This document shows positions 21,690 through 35,503 of a DNA stretch of 60,000 nucleotides, in pieces. Under the pieces are notes generated by a model. The model was given only the letters and a program-made list of their open reading frames with translations, made no database searches and was not told the origin of the DNA. This DNA comes from Polytrichum commune (Eukaryota > Streptophyta > Polytrichopsida > Polytrichales > Polytrichaceae). Position 1 is the first letter of the stretch. Each line of letters begins with the position of its first letter. A program made the translations under genes and the position numbers. Where the stretch lies: assembly GCA_950295325.1 (NCBI GenBank), contig OX485808.1, positions 3,972,501 to 4,032,500 on the forward strand, given 5' to 3'.

Positions 21690-22650
21690 CAGACCATGTG
21701 TCATAATGTGTGTGTTGCAAAATGCCATGCCCAAATGTTAGATATAGGGGGCAAAAATGAAGAGATGCCAAAGCTTAATACTATCCACTATAACATTGGG
21801 TTTGTTTGGTGGTTGGTGCCCAAGATGCTCACCTTCATAATATATTGGATGTATGATTCATTTCATAAATAACCCACGTGGCATGTTCATGTGGGGTGTA
21901 TATAGGACATGCCCCTTATCAAGACCAAACTACTGTTCATATATATATAGATATATGTATGGAGGCCTCTTGTATGGAATTCACACACTTAGAATACCTT
22001 AGAGGTGTAAAGATTAAAACAAGCAACCCACGTAAGCATGTCCATCGCTTGAATTTGCCCATATGACCTTAGGAATGTGCACAAGAATCGTCGCATTACC
22101 TAGGTTCAATAATTGTGTGTCATAGTGTGTGTGTTGCAAAATGCAAATGCCCAAATGTTTAAAAATAAAATAAAGGTACACTTGGTCAATTGACTTTCAT
22201 TTTTGTCACCTATAACATCATGTGTCACTATAGATGTGAAGTTGAACATCAAATGAAGGCGGCCATAAGATCAATGATATGTTGGAATTAAACATGTCTT
22301 TGTTTTGCCATAGGAGACGTGCCTTAGTGGGTTTCTAAGCTTAATAGAGTATCAATACGAATTAACTTGACTATAGGCTATGAACGGGAAAATTATAAAG
22401 ATCATATTAGTTTACATGCACGAGGATCCATCATTTGTGGTGGTGGTGAAAACCTTTAGCCAATTAGTACCAACGAAGAATCGTCTTGCCCTCCTAATCT
22501 AATCGTACTTCATGGACATATGACATAGACCTCCACTACCATCGCTCATGATTACTATATATGGTAGAGGGTTAGTACGTGATGACCTTGTGGTGTTAGG
22601 AATTGGAGGGAATGCGTATTATGTACCTTTGAAATTGGAGGGAATGCTCA
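21690..22650. repeat. Inverted copy of repeat block
   Basis: The reverse complement of ~17080-18010, including the ACCTAGGT marker near 22100, the AAACATGTCTTTGTTTTGCC segment and the 17.0-17.3 kb part. The spacer between the two arms is about 3.7 kb. Confidence 0.88.
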
Positions 22651-22797
22651 CCTTGTATATAAGGCAACCATGTGGAAGCTCATTTGTTTCTTCTCATATA
22701 GGCCATTGCCTTTACTTTTGAGGAACTCACCATGGAGAGCGTGGATGCAGAGGTTAGTGTCAATAATTCACTTTAGCACGCTAGTGAGCTCATGGGG

Positions 22798-23120
22798 ACC
22801 CCCACGGGTGCACCCGTGGATCCGTGAGAATGCACTGGACACAATAGTAGGTGCATCTCACGGGTGCGCCCGTGGGGGCCACAAAATTACAACCGTAGTA
22901 GATGCATCTTACGCGTGCGCCCGTGGGTGGCGCCGCCCACCACTTCGGAGTTCCCACGGGCGTTCGCCCGTGGGTGGAGACTCCCACCACTTGGGAGCTC
23001 CCACGGGCGTTCGCCCGTGGGTGGAGACGCCCACCACTTGGGAGATCCCACGGGCGTTCGCCCGTGGGTGGCGCCGCCCACCACTTGGGAGATCCCACGG
23101 GCGTTCGCCCGTGGATGGCT
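22798..23120. repeat. Second palindrome array, ~47-base unit
   Basis: Four perfect palindromes (core CACGGGCGTTCGCCCGTG) near 22955, 23002, 23049 and 23096 are spaced about 47 bases by TGGAGACTCCCACCACTTGG-type spacers. Shorter, degenerate relatives at about 22800, 22858 and 22912 (CACGGGTGCACCCGTG, CACGGGTGCGCCCGTG, ACGCGTGCGCCCGTG) lie on the left. All copies have the same orientation, unlike the first array. A 167-codon open frame from 22670 runs through it, but I do not regard it as a gene. Confidence 0.93.
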
Positions 23121-23129
23121 CCGGGGTTG

Positions 23130-26100
23130 TATTTTTATTATGCTTATTGCTAGGTGCTTATCTGTACAAATAAGTTATTCCATATGCATGGCTTGTTTCT
23201 TCACAGGAGTTATAATTATGCTTACATGCCTATTTCTGTAGGACTAAGAACTAGTTGTTGGGATGTTGTCCATTTCAATCTTGGACATATGACTATGCAG
23301 TGGGAGTTGACACATGTATTACAATGTTGGTTGCGATGATATCATTGACATTGGAACTTAGTGCGTATAGTGAATGTGACCTTGCAATTCGAAGTCAATG
23401 TGGCGTTCATTAATGTTTGAGCTATGAGTATGGGAGGTCTGACTATTAAAGGACTACGTGATGATATGTGTTCTGACTAGAGGACTAGACTATTAAAGGA
23501 TTATTTTTTCTTTGATATGTTTTGTACAACAATATATTATTACATAACAATTGTTAGATGACATGAGGTTATTAGTTTGTGTTGGTTGAGATATTTAATA
23601 CTAATTTATATTATTACTTAGTTCATAAAGTAAGTATGTTCATAATTTGACCAGTTATTGAACTATGCTATGGGTGAAAAATATCCCTGTTGATACTATG
23701 CCACTTTATGAAGCCATGTCATCCCATTGATGACATGCATCTCATTGGTGGAGCCTCAACCCACCCAATAAGCCTAATCCACGTGATGAAGGCTATGTTG
23801 CTTCATTGGACTCTAATTTCTTAACCAATGAGGGTTCACGTGGCAAGGCCCCAAAGAAGGGGGGGGGGGGGGGGAGGACTGTTTTCATTTTCTTTGGAAT
23901 TTTTTGCCAAATCGAGCCTTGTAGTTAGAGACAGATAAGAAAACTTGAAGGATCTTATATAATTGGTGTTTTTTATATTTAGTAAAAGATACTTTTTTTT
24001 CTTTCTCCAATCGCACTTTTATATTCGCTCAATTGAGGGTTAGATATGGCTTAATTAGAATATCAACTGAGAAGGGTAAGTGAATTTGAGAGTCAACATT
24101 CATACTCCTTGAATGCTTAGTATTAGATTCATTCTTAATTTATTGTGAGTGTGTGTGTGTGTTTTTTTTATTTGTTTGTTGCATGATTTATAGATTTCAT
24201 TTTGTGCCAAAATAAAAATAAATTTTCTATAGATCATATTTTTCTTAGCATGTTCTATACAACATTATATTATTATACAACATGATGGTATTTAAGTAAT
24301 TTACCTTAATCCCTTTTTTCATAGCTTCGATCTTCCCATCACTTATTCGATGTTTAGCTTTGAATGATTTATTAGTTATTTTGTTTGAAAGGTACATGAT
24401 GAACATGCTACAATTGGCTTCAAATGCCATCTCCTTTATTTCCATTCTAGTTGTTTATCTTCATGGGCTAACAAATCTAGTGCCCTTTGTATTTTCATTG
24501 CAAACCCAATTGAAAATATAGAATTATGCTAGTTTGAAGTTTTGCCCATGGTTTCTTGAATGTCCACTTACATTCTGTACAAGTGAAGAAGAGGAGCTCT
24601 AGAGACAATTGTCTCCAATAGACTTGCCTCCAAACGATATTGACATAGATATTGATATAGATAACGAGGACAAGATCGTAGTAAAAGTGGTCAAATGGAG
24701 CGAAAATGAAACATAAATGTGGTACAAAGACCGATGAAGCTAAACCAAATGTTAAATACAATTACCTCAACACGAAATGTAGCATAGAAGGAGAATATAA
24801 TTCAAGGCCAAGGGAGGGTATTTGAACCACAACAAGATGAGAAGGTGAAGCAACACAACGAAACGACACCAAATCTAGAGTACCAAGGTGGCATCAAAAG
24901 TGAGGAGCTTAGGAAAGAAGAGAGCCTGGCGTCCAAAGGAGTAAGATGAAGTTCCCAAAGTAATGGGAACCAACATGAGAACATGGGATTTATGGGGGGA
25001 TTCCACCCATTAGCGACCGTTTATCGGCTTAGTTTGAGGGTATCAACCCCACCAAGAAGCCGTTGTGTATTGTCTTAGCCCGAGGATATTAGCTCTACTA
25101 GTGAGCAACTGGGAAACTACTTAGGACCAGAACATTGAAACGCATAGAATTTTCCAAGGACTCTATTCTTATTTTATGATTTTACATTTGGATAGTAATA
25201 GCCAATACTATATTTTAATTTCCTTTTCTTTTCACGTGCTATCTCATGCATGATTGATTACATTTTCCTTGCCTATCAGTAGTATAATAAACTCTTTATT
25301 TTTGTGTATCTATACTTCATTAACAATCATGAACTTCTACAAACTCATCTTTCCTACAAATCTGGATCAAACTTCATCTCTAGAAGCTTAAACGTGCCTA
25401 CATGCATGCAACTAAAGATGTGACTTTTACTTTGTGATTTCTACAAACAAGGGACCAAATTCCCTCAATTAAACGACCTGTAGAGCCTGCGCTCAACATT
25501 TAACCCATGAAGTCCATGCATCGAACTTGAACTACACTTTACGACTTTTACATTTGAACTCTACTTCTTGAAATGTGTCGTCATATGTATCCTGCACATC
25601 AAGAACATACTTCTAGGCCTTACATCACTCCAACTGCGACCAAAGTAACCACTTTATTTTGTCAAAAAGAATACATCAAAGGTGAGTTTGGAACTTATTT
25701 CCAACACATGGAAAGGTCCAAGCCATTGAGCAAGAAGAATGAGAGGAGGGAGATGAAGTTGTAACGACAGGGGTCCTATTTATCCTACTAGGGGTCGATT
25801 TTTGGTGTGATTGGTAACCAAGGCAATTACATGCTCATGATTTTTGGGTTAAGTAAGAGGTGCGAGGCAAAGGTTGCATTTGATCTTTGCAAAGGTTGCA
25901 AAGATCTTCAATCTTAAACTTTCTTCATGGCTATTCAAGGTAGAGACAAAGTAATTGATAGCATCAAGGTGATAAGTTGTGCAAGGGACATTTTCTTATG
26001 CTTAATGAGTGCTAAGAATAAAAACTAACGTAAGGTGAAAATAATTGCATGAGTTGAGAAATAACTCGTCTGAGAAATTGATTATAGAGTTCCAAAGCAA

Positions 26101-26880
26101 GTGAGTGAGAGTTGATACTCAAAAGTATTGTATGGAATTAATGAGTTCACATGTGAAAGTGATTAGCATTTGGAGTGGAAATTGTTTAGAAACGAGATAA
26201 AATTATTGGATATACCAAGGAAAGTAATGATAACTTAAGATGTTGGTATGAGATAAAAGTTGTGATGGGGACAGCGAGTGTTCATATAGGAAAGATACAT
26301 GCAAAGACAAGTAACATTTGAGGGCATATATTTCTATCTTAGTATGTTGGCTTGCTATAAAACAAGAGATGTAATTGTTCAACATAAATTCAAACACAAT
26401 TAATTCAACGTGTATCTAAGTTATTATATCATCAACCTCTTTTTATAAATGCTATCATATTTAAGATCATTAATGCTATCATATCTAAGTCACAAAAGTA
26501 ATTGATTGCCCTTATATTGAAAAAACTAACGATAATAGGAAGTGGCATGAACGTAAAGCAAGTGATGATGAGTTCTTTTCTTATATGAGTATGATTACAT
26601 TCTATGGAGAGTTTAGTATGCAATAGGTTTGAGTGACTTATAAATATTTACAGAATTATTGTGGCTATGCTAAAAGTAGTCGAAAACTATTTATGTTGCA
26701 ACTTGTACCAACACTTTATGTCGTAAGTTTATTAAAAAAAAAAGATAACTACCATTTGAAGAGGGGTCGAGGAATTGAAAGAGATGATAGGTATCAAGAG
26801 AATGATGCAAAGATGCATCCCTCAAGAGTTGATAAGATTAATGAAATTGAGTTAGTAGAGGTATTGTCACATGTAATAAG
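23130..26880. other. AT-rich stretch without recognisable genes
   Basis: I see no convincing exon chain. It contains a poly-G run near 23861-23876 and a (GT)n tract near 24150. A purine-rich run followed by TTGTAACGACAGGG at ~25730-25770 could be a polypurine tract next to an LTR start, but no integrase or gag remains were seen nearby. Confidence 0.4.
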
Positions 26881-26887
26881 AAGGTCT

Positions 26888-27293
26888 TATCCACGGGGAG
26901 GTCACTTCATTGTCAAGTTGAAAACCACGTGCGAACAAAAAAAATCTACTTTTTCTAAGTTGCATCAACAAAATGGGTCAAACTTTTATCAAAAAAAAAT
27001 TATGAGTACATATACATGGTATCTATTACATAGTAAAAGTTGATACCCAAATTTGATAATTTGTTTTTTCTAGAAAACATACCGTTTCTAACTAGAATGA
27101 CGCATAATTGAACTAAAAAAATTACTAGAAAAAATGGAGATCACTAAAAATATATAAAAAATATTATCAACGGATATGTATATATAGAAAAAATATCATA
27201 AATTTTAAAATTACTTATGGCATATAATATAGGGGTAGCAAACTTTGTTCGCACGTGGTTTTCAACTTGACAATGGAGTGACCTCCCCGTGGT
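26888..27293. mobile_element. Small foldback/MITE-like element
   Basis: About 50 bases at 26888-26939 (CCACGGGGAGGTCACTTCAT through CACGTGCGAACAAA) recur in reverse complement at 27244-27293 with about two differences. The interior is AT-rich and non-coding. Ends and target duplication could not be fixed by eye. Confidence 0.7.
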
Positions 27294-27299
27294 CTTATC

Positions 27300-30200
27300 T
27301 ACACATCAAGAGCACGGGTACATCACTCTAAGGCATTTTTGTACACCACGTGCGGCTGGGGTTTTTTTGGGGGGGGCTATTTACCTACAAGGGCTGAATT
27401 AAAGCCTCCCTATAATTACTTAAATTTCAAAAATGGCCCATTTGTTTGCAACCTTTCATTACTTATATTTTCCAAGTCACTGCAATTTTTTGTACTCTAT
27501 ATTCCTTTTAAGTAATTTTGGACAAACGGAAATCCCAATTATCATCCATCCCCGTGAGTCCTAAACCCATTTACATACCATACTAAACATACCTTCTAGG
27601 ATCCTTATCTTCAACCCTTATATTAATTTCACAAAAAAATAATGGCCCACGTTTTGTGTCCATCTAACTTACTTATAATGGGGTTGTCTACATTTAATGG
27701 CCCCTTCATTATTTGGAATTCCTTTATAATTTTTATTTCAAATGATTTTAATCCTCTCTATATTATGCTGCACGTCGTTTTTAAGATGCACTAAGTGATC
27801 TACCCGTGAGCAAGAGGGTATCCAACAATAACTTGGTGGTTATTAAGGTGATTGCTACCTATACTGTGTCGGAAAGTGACTCCAATAATGGAAATTAACA
27901 ACTAAAAAGGTAGATAGAGAAACAAGAGAGGAGATGATTGGTTTAAAAAGCTAAGGAGGGAGTATAAAAGTTGACTATTGAAGAAATGTCACTAAGGAAT
28001 ACTTGGCTACTTGGCTACATGTTACATACAAAAGAGTTACTACAAAAGATAACCCGACTCCTCGATTACTTGGAGACATATTAGGGACGATGTGAGGACA
28101 TTCACGGGCTCCTATGATTTTGTTTTGCAAAAAGAGTGGTGGGATTTCATAACGAGTTGCATTTGTGTCCTCCACTTAACACATCTTTATGGTATACATT
28201 GCATTCTTTTTTTTCCATTGTTTTCTTACATTGATTTCTCCCTCTTTACTGTATTGCAATGTTCAATTGAATTTCGCAATCCCCCACTTAATGATAAGTT
28301 GTGGTTCCTAGATTTGCCATTTCTACACCACGTTGTTTCCATGTTCTAATCCCAAGTTGGAGTTTGTTTTCCAAAAGAAGGATGCAATGTCCGAGGTGGA
28401 TGTAGAGGCCTTGGATCAATGAACAGGGAGAACCGGTTGAGTTTGAAGATTTGAAGTTCAAGACTTCGGGGAAATTACCGATCATTTTAGACGAATTTGT
28501 AGAATATACCTCCATTTTATCAAGAAAAACTAAAAGATTTCAACATGTACTGGGTTGGACTTGGAAACAATAGGATCTCAACTGATTATGCCTAAAAATC
28601 TCCCTAGACATGTATTGGCCTTGGATATGTACTTCAATCTCACATTGGAAAGCACGCAACTCTTATACAAGAAGGTGCCGTGAAGAGGTGGTAGGGAGAA
28701 GGACTCCAAATCGATGCAAATCTTTAATTGCGGCTTTAACAACTCATGCATCTATTGTCCTTGATGCTTGTGCATCTACATGTTAGCAAATCTTGTATTC
28801 TCAATGTGTTTTAGGCTACATGATTTTCATTGTGGTATTGTTTGTGTTTTGTGCAAATTATTAACCTCTCAATGTTTTATTAGCAAGTGCATTTATTCAT
28901 GCTTGTAGATGTAGTAACCGCCATTTTGTCAAGAGACTCTGCACTATTTGATGCCATCCTATCCTTATTGCGTGATCCAGTGCCAACCCCCCATGGATGC
29001 AGATCTTAGTCACATGCCACCTTTGTCAAGTTCAACGAAGAGCATGTTAACGTTCAAATGAGTAAATTAACAATATATCCATATTTTTTGCCCAATTGTC
29101 ATCTGTCAATTGAAACATGCATATTTGAACTCTAACAGTTATGATTTGGTTTTCCAGAAAAAATGATTCCCCTCCAAATTCTTTGGTTTTGCCCCCATAT
29201 GCGGAGAGTATTGCTCAAATCATGGCAAGGTCTGCGACGCCGACTCCTTGCCGTAGGACTGCATGAATTACTCAATGACCCATATGTAGATGATGAGGTT
29301 GTTGAATGCAATGATCTTGATGATTAGGCTGAACCAATCTAGGGTTATTACAAATAGTTGTCAACATCTCCACTATATAATGTTTGAATGGATTGGATGT
29401 TATTCAGTTGGATGTGTGACAATGCTCAATTCTTCCTTTAAAATTACCATAATTAGTGGACATGAATTTGTGTCAGCAATTTCTTCATATTCCTAAACCC
29501 TATGCCCAAAAGACTTAAGTTTTTTTCTTCCTCGATGCCTTCATCAAGTCATTTCTAAAACCTACTTGAATTCTAGAAATATAGTTTGGAGGATGCTCAA
29601 TACTTGGAATGTGCTTGCATTATTGTTTGGAATTGGATGTTGGATCTAACATGCATGAATATTAATATCCATATCCAAACCCTCACTTCCACACTCTCAT
29701 GCCAAGCTTGCAGTTGTTGATGTTTTCATTAGGAATATTGCACTTTGTTTGAACTCACCACTCATATTATTATTAAAAACTTGTTATTATTTAAGCCAAA
29801 AGACCATGGCTATATATAGGGTACTAATGGGTGTGTTTCCAAATATTTTTCCTCCCTCATAGCTCATAAGTTACCGCTCATCCCTCAAACCTCATCTCTC
29901 ACCACTCACTGCTCACATGATAGCACTCCCCATTATCCAAGGCTGGGTGAGCTTAGATGTTGAGCATGAACAAGGTAGCGCTAAACATAGTACATGGAGA
30001 TGACTTTAGGGCTGGTGTTATTTTAAGGCGACAATATGTCAAACTAAACCCAAACCAAAATTTTCCAATGTGACAACAACAAAATTGATAGCATTCGAGA
30101 CAAAGGGTCTTCCTTCATGTTGAATTTTGTACCAAGTCATAGTGTACATAAGGATGTCTATAGATTAGAGTATTTTAACATATTGAATTCTCTTTTATTG

Positions 30201-31970
30201 ACAAATATTATATGTGTAACTTATTATGTGGATGTTATGTGGGCAACATTCACCCATATGCTATATTATATAGAAATGAGAGTGGAGTTTTTTTAAACCT
30301 TTTTTTAATTATATAATAAGTTATCGAGAGGGTTGTACCTTCTAATACACTTAAAAGTAGCCTGGTGGAAGTGAATGTTTTCAACCAAAAAAAGGGGTTT
30401 TTGAGGGGTTATGACTTGCAAAAATCCTACTTCAAGGACAAATAACTGGAGCAATTTCAATCTTTTGTGAAGGGTGGCCTTGTCTTATAACATGGAATTA
30501 TAAGAACTCTAAAAATACAAAAGTCGTCTTGATTATTTGTCTTTTATATTTTGCTTGCACATGCTTCAATCTATGTACTACTTAGAGGAAATCATTTTGA
30601 GATCGTCATGCAGTGAGGTCAATTTATACGATGACTTAGCTTATGTAACATGCGTCAAAATTTCAATAAACATGGTTGGGAATGGTACTTCAATTTTTGT
30701 GATCAACAAATCCATTGGAAACCCTAGAACAATGTTAAGTCTTAAAGGGCGTGGGGTCTCAATATGCAGCCATATACACAATTTATACGGGCTTCACGAA
30801 GTTCATAAATTGTATCTAATATATTCATGTATTTGTAATCTTAATGTATACATTGTCTTTTGTCAAGGAGGAAAAGAAAAAAATGTACTCCTATTAAGCA
30901 TTGGTGATCAAATTATCACATATGTATTTGCATCACAGGGCACCCATGCTGCATATTTGAACTTAAATCTTCAACAACACCAAAGTGCATAACTTATTCA
31001 AATAGTGCAAGTCTTGGAGAATAATTTGATTTTACTTTTTTTTTTGCTTGGAGAGGCCCGGTTTGCACCTCCTAGATGCGTAGGGGTTAAGCAACGAGAA
31101 GATTGTTCCCTTCATCCTCCACTACAAGCATTTCATCCTAGGTAATTTCTATCTGTCGCCGGAAAATTTGAGAATCTACCATAGTGAGAGATTTGCATAT
31201 TCTTTCACAAACACATTGAAATGATGTTGATTAAGTGCATAATATGTTGTGTTCATCATTGTTGCATACACACACCAAAAAAAGTTTGTGTTGATTATAG
31301 GTCCCCAACCATTATAATAGCCTCACCCAATCTCAAGATTAGTTTTTTTGTTTCATAAATTGCTACATTCATAAATAATCTGGTTTATTCAGGTACACCA
31401 ACTTTTTGATTGAGTGTGTGGGTGGAGTTGAATGTGTGACTACTTGATTTGAGGCTTTGCTTGATGAAATCGAGGGTTGTGTGGCATCCTTAAAGTGGAG
31501 ATCTTGAAGGTTAACTTGAATCGGCAATTTGGTGTATATGGTTGACTATCTTGCCCACCCTTGGAACTTGCGTGGAGGTTGTTTGGTTCAACTCTAAAAT
31601 CATTCATGGACATTATTTGTCCAAGGTCTAGAAGATAAAAGTCTTCAAAAGCCACGTTCTATTTTTTCAAGTCCTTTGTCAATGTGGACTTTATTGATGG
31701 TAAGGAAGATGGGGATGAGAAAGGGAATTATTGAATACCAGAGCATCTCTCTCATCCATCCAATTAAATATTTGTCCCCCTATAAGATTGTGGTTGATTC
31801 ATCTCTAATGACCTTGAGTGGACTAATTAGGGGTCTTTCAAAGTAGTTTATGTGTCAAATCAACTGAAATTAACCTTTGGAACTACACATTACTTCAAGA
31901 CTTTTGTGTTGGATGAATGAGAGGTAGGCTCATATGCAGTAACTCCTTCTCTCTTTAGCTAATTGTCAGA
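27300..31970. other. AT-rich stretch without recognisable genes
   Basis: Only unconvincing short open frames, for example 151 codons at 30537. I recognise no domain, RNA gene or structured repeat. Confidence 0.4.
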
Positions 31971-31975
31971 GTGGG

Positions 31976-33637
31976 CCGTTAACCCTTCCCCTACGAACTT
32001 TCATGGGAAGGGGTTGAAGATAGGATTAGGGGCGGGGCTTGTAACCTACAACCCTTGGGCAACCTTGAGGAGAAAAATTGATTTTTCATTAACCCAACCG
32101 AAAAACATTGCCTGCCCCGAGTGACTTCAAAAGAAGTTGCTCTTGCACTCTTAAAGGCCACCTTGTCCATAAAATCCATATTGAGTGCACCTCAACTTCA
32201 AGGTCCAAAATCCAATATATATGTTCACTTCCATTTAGTAAATACATAATTGACTAGGCTTTCATGCCCGAAGTGAAACAATCCATAAACCATGTAATCA
32301 ACTTGAAACTAAAGAATATGAAAAATAAATCCATATTAGCAATGGGGTGATCATTTTGAGACTCGCCATTTGAAAGGCCTTTGTCATTTTAAAGTTGAAC
32401 TTAGATTACTGTGCTAATTTTAATTAATTTTTTTAATAAACGTTAATTAATGTCTTCCCCTTTCACAAGTATTCATACACATTCAAATAATTCAGCATGA
32501 TTAATTATGTTTGAGCATAATTAGTCAAAATTAACCCATTAACTAATTAAGCCTAGTTAAATCAAATGTTGCACTTACTTAAATTATTTATGGTGTATTT
32601 CAAAATTGAGGATTACACTTGATGTGCTTGATTACACTTGTTTAGGCTTCATTATGCTTTTAACTAGTATTTAGATAGTTTAGGACATTGTGGCCAATTC
32701 CGACAAAACTAATGGTTGATATCATCCTTCGAATTCCCTTGATATTGTGAATTCGTCCCACAATTTTGTTGTCATTGTAGTACCTTTACCACTTTAGCAC
32801 TAATTGAACTATTTGAAGATTTTTTTTGCGAAATTGTATTCTTAAATCTCAAAAATCAATATGGATTTTTTTTTCTTTAAATCCGGGATTGCCAAATCTA
32901 AAATAGACATAATTTATTTCCTATAAATAATCAAAGTGGTAAAGGTACTATGGTATATGATTTCTATTGATTCTTTTATCATGCATTTATGACCATATAA
33001 TTGTGTGTTTTAACTATGTTTTTGTTTGTTATCACACGATGCATGCATAATTCCAAACTATTAGAAAGTCTAGAATTACCTCAAGACCTTTTTTTTCATT
33101 AGATTTAATGTGCTTACTTGCACTCAATTGGGCCTAACTAGTTTGAATGTGTACAAAAACTTGTAGAAACTTAGCTTTGGCTTCATTAGGTTTAAAACGC
33201 TCAATTAGTTTGAATGTGTATGAATACTTGTGAAAGGAGAAAACATTGATTAAAATATTATAAATGAATCAAATAAAATTACCATATTATTTCAACTTCT
33301 ATTTTAAAATGACAAAGGCCCTTTCAAATGGCGAGTCTCAAAAATGATCACCTGATTGCTTATCTAGATTTTTTTTCATATTTCTTACTCCAAAGCTAAT
33401 TACATGCTTTATTGACAGTTTCACTTCAAGAAAGCAAACCCAATCAATTACTTATTTACCAAGTGGGAGTGAACATACATATTGGACTTTGGACCTTGAA
33501 ATTGAAGTGCACTCAATATGGGTTTTGTGAACACAATGACCTTCAACAATACAAGGACAACTTTTTTTTAAAGTCGAGTAGGGTAGGGTATGGGGCTGCC
33601 CCTGAAATAAAGTTCGTAGAGGAGGGGTTAACGTGCA
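31976..33637. mobile_element. Foldback element with long inverted repeats
   Basis: The left end CGTTAACCCTTCCCCTACG and the right end (reverse complement CGTTAACCCCTCCTCTACG) start matching arms that also share ATATTGAGTGCACTT-type sequence (32180 and 33510), CTTTCAAATGGCGAGTCTCA (33320; complement near 32370) and CACAAGTATTCATACACATT (32465; complement near 33220). The arms thus extend over more than 500 bases each with gaps. No transposase is seen. The right end lies only ~20 bases from the inner end of the large inverted duplication. Confidence 0.75.
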
Positions 33638-33659
33638 CAGCTTTATATTGCTACCCGGA

Positions 33660-35503
33660 CATTGAAAGAAAGGCAGAAATCTATAGAGGACATGATTTTC
33701 AAAGCATCAAAGCCACTTTTAAAAACTCTTGGTTGACAACATTTCCTGCTCAGGTGTGTAGTAGGTACTAAGTAGTAGAATCCATCTTCAAGGTCGCATT
33801 TTTCTAATAAGTTTTGATCATTTTGGAGTGAGTTTGTGAAGAAACCCTTGCTGCATTTCCCTTGAGGTGGGCACTGATAAAGCTGCTGTTCTGATGAAAT
33901 GGTCTTCTAAGTTAACGAACACTAAGGTAGCTTGCACCATCCACTCGGCAGTTGGAGGCAGAGAATCTCAAGCCCAAAACTCCTACTTACAATTGTCCGT
34001 GACCTGTTAGGGTTGCTGCAATCTCCTCCTTGATTTCATAGGTACTTCAAACTTGAATAGTGCTAGAAATACTACCTGAAACTCTCATGATACAACTGCT
34101 GATGATGGGAGAATACTAGCAAGACATTTCAATTGATCCCAACGGAGCGAGATCTGTTTTCAGCTTTTTGCTTCTCCGAACGGAATGAACTGAGTGCTGC
34201 TTCCAAGCTGCTTGGGTTTCCATAGTCAGGTGATTTGTCGGCAGCTGATTGTGTTTTCAAGTTTCTTCCTTCCTTCCTTCCTTTCTTCCTTGCGCTGGGC
34301 TTGTCTTTGAATGTTGACTTTGGATTTGAGTTGCATCAAGTTGAGTTTCGGAGTACTATACCGATGATGCATGTGACGTTATCAAGGACTCAGAGGGCAC
34401 ACTTTGGTTCTAGAATGAAACTGCAGGCTTGATTCATCAATTTCAGGCTGACTCTGAAATGGATACTTAAATACTCGGTTTAAAAAGAGAACAGTTTTCA
34501 TAGGTCAAGTGATGCTGCGAAGAAGCTCGACAGTGATCTGGGTAGGTTATACTTGCATTGATTCCACCAATTCCAGCACGAACTAACTCAGCTCACCACA
34601 ATTGGACCGTGTTGACAAACTCATCTTGAAGGGCAATCGTGTCGCCCTGTGTTCATTTTTTTCTTTTCAAACTGGGGCTCCGGAGTGCCCATAATTTGTG
34701 CCTCCAGGTCAGACACAACTAGGTGAGCTTGAGGTCGGCAGCAGTGAGGTGCTAATGTGCAGTCGATGTTCTGTTCATGTGGCATCCAGAGCTAGCTCTT
34801 TGGTTTTGTTACTTTTTATACATAGACTATCCCTTACGCCTTCAGAAAGTATAGATTATCTGTGCTTTGGGTCCCCTACTAAAGTGATCGGTTTGGTATC
34901 CTAGGGTTTCAAATTGTAATTGGTTTTGTTGCCATTTCAACCGGTTGGCTTGTAATTGGTCGCTTGATCTACCTGTACATTGATTCCCAGTGACCAAATT
35001 CGATTTGGAATCACAAAATTCAACTGGACACCTAATACTGTATTTTGTGCATGCTTTTTCCTAAAGTCTCTCGAAAGATGGTGATTATGAGGGTATGTTG
35101 TATCGAGTACGTATGGATATGTCAGTTTCTCTACAGAATTCGATTGCGCCCCATGATTCTTTTATGGCAATGATGAATTCCATATTCTCAGCTCAAGCTG
35201 CTTCAACGAGTTGCGATATGTAAAAGAGAGTGAACGGGCTCACGCTCTTCATTGCAAGTATGTGAAATCACGACTTCAGATTAATACGCATTCGTGCTTG
35301 ACTCAATTACTCTTTGCCATTCTGTACACAGCTAGAAATGGAGCCACCACGCAGGGAAAGAAGCTCAGTGTTGGTAGCTCTCCTGATTCTGGTTACAACT
35401 TTTGGAGTATGTGACGCTAGGCTAAATCTGTCAGCAAGCGGTGAGCCTTTATAACACTCCACATCCGCTTCAATTTCAGTACTCTATGTAAACGAGTCCT
35501 TGG
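33660..35503. repeat. Right arm of the long inverted duplication
   Basis: The reverse complement of 1-1850. It holds the promoter, leader and first exon of the receptor kinase that continues to the right. The match still holds at 35503, which pairs with base 1, so the true duplication is longer than can be seen. Confidence 0.93.

Noticed and set aside
22670-23173. 167-codon open frame across the second palindrome array
   Set aside because: Its length comes from stop-free palindromes and spacers; no start context or conserved domain.
25730-25790. 3' LTR start of another retrotransposon
   Set aside because: A purine tract followed by TTGTAACGACAGG is suggestive, but no pol remains, second LTR or target duplication was seen.
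30537-30992. 151-codon open frame as a gene
   Set aside because: No domain, no splice context and composition like the surrounding AT-rich DNA.
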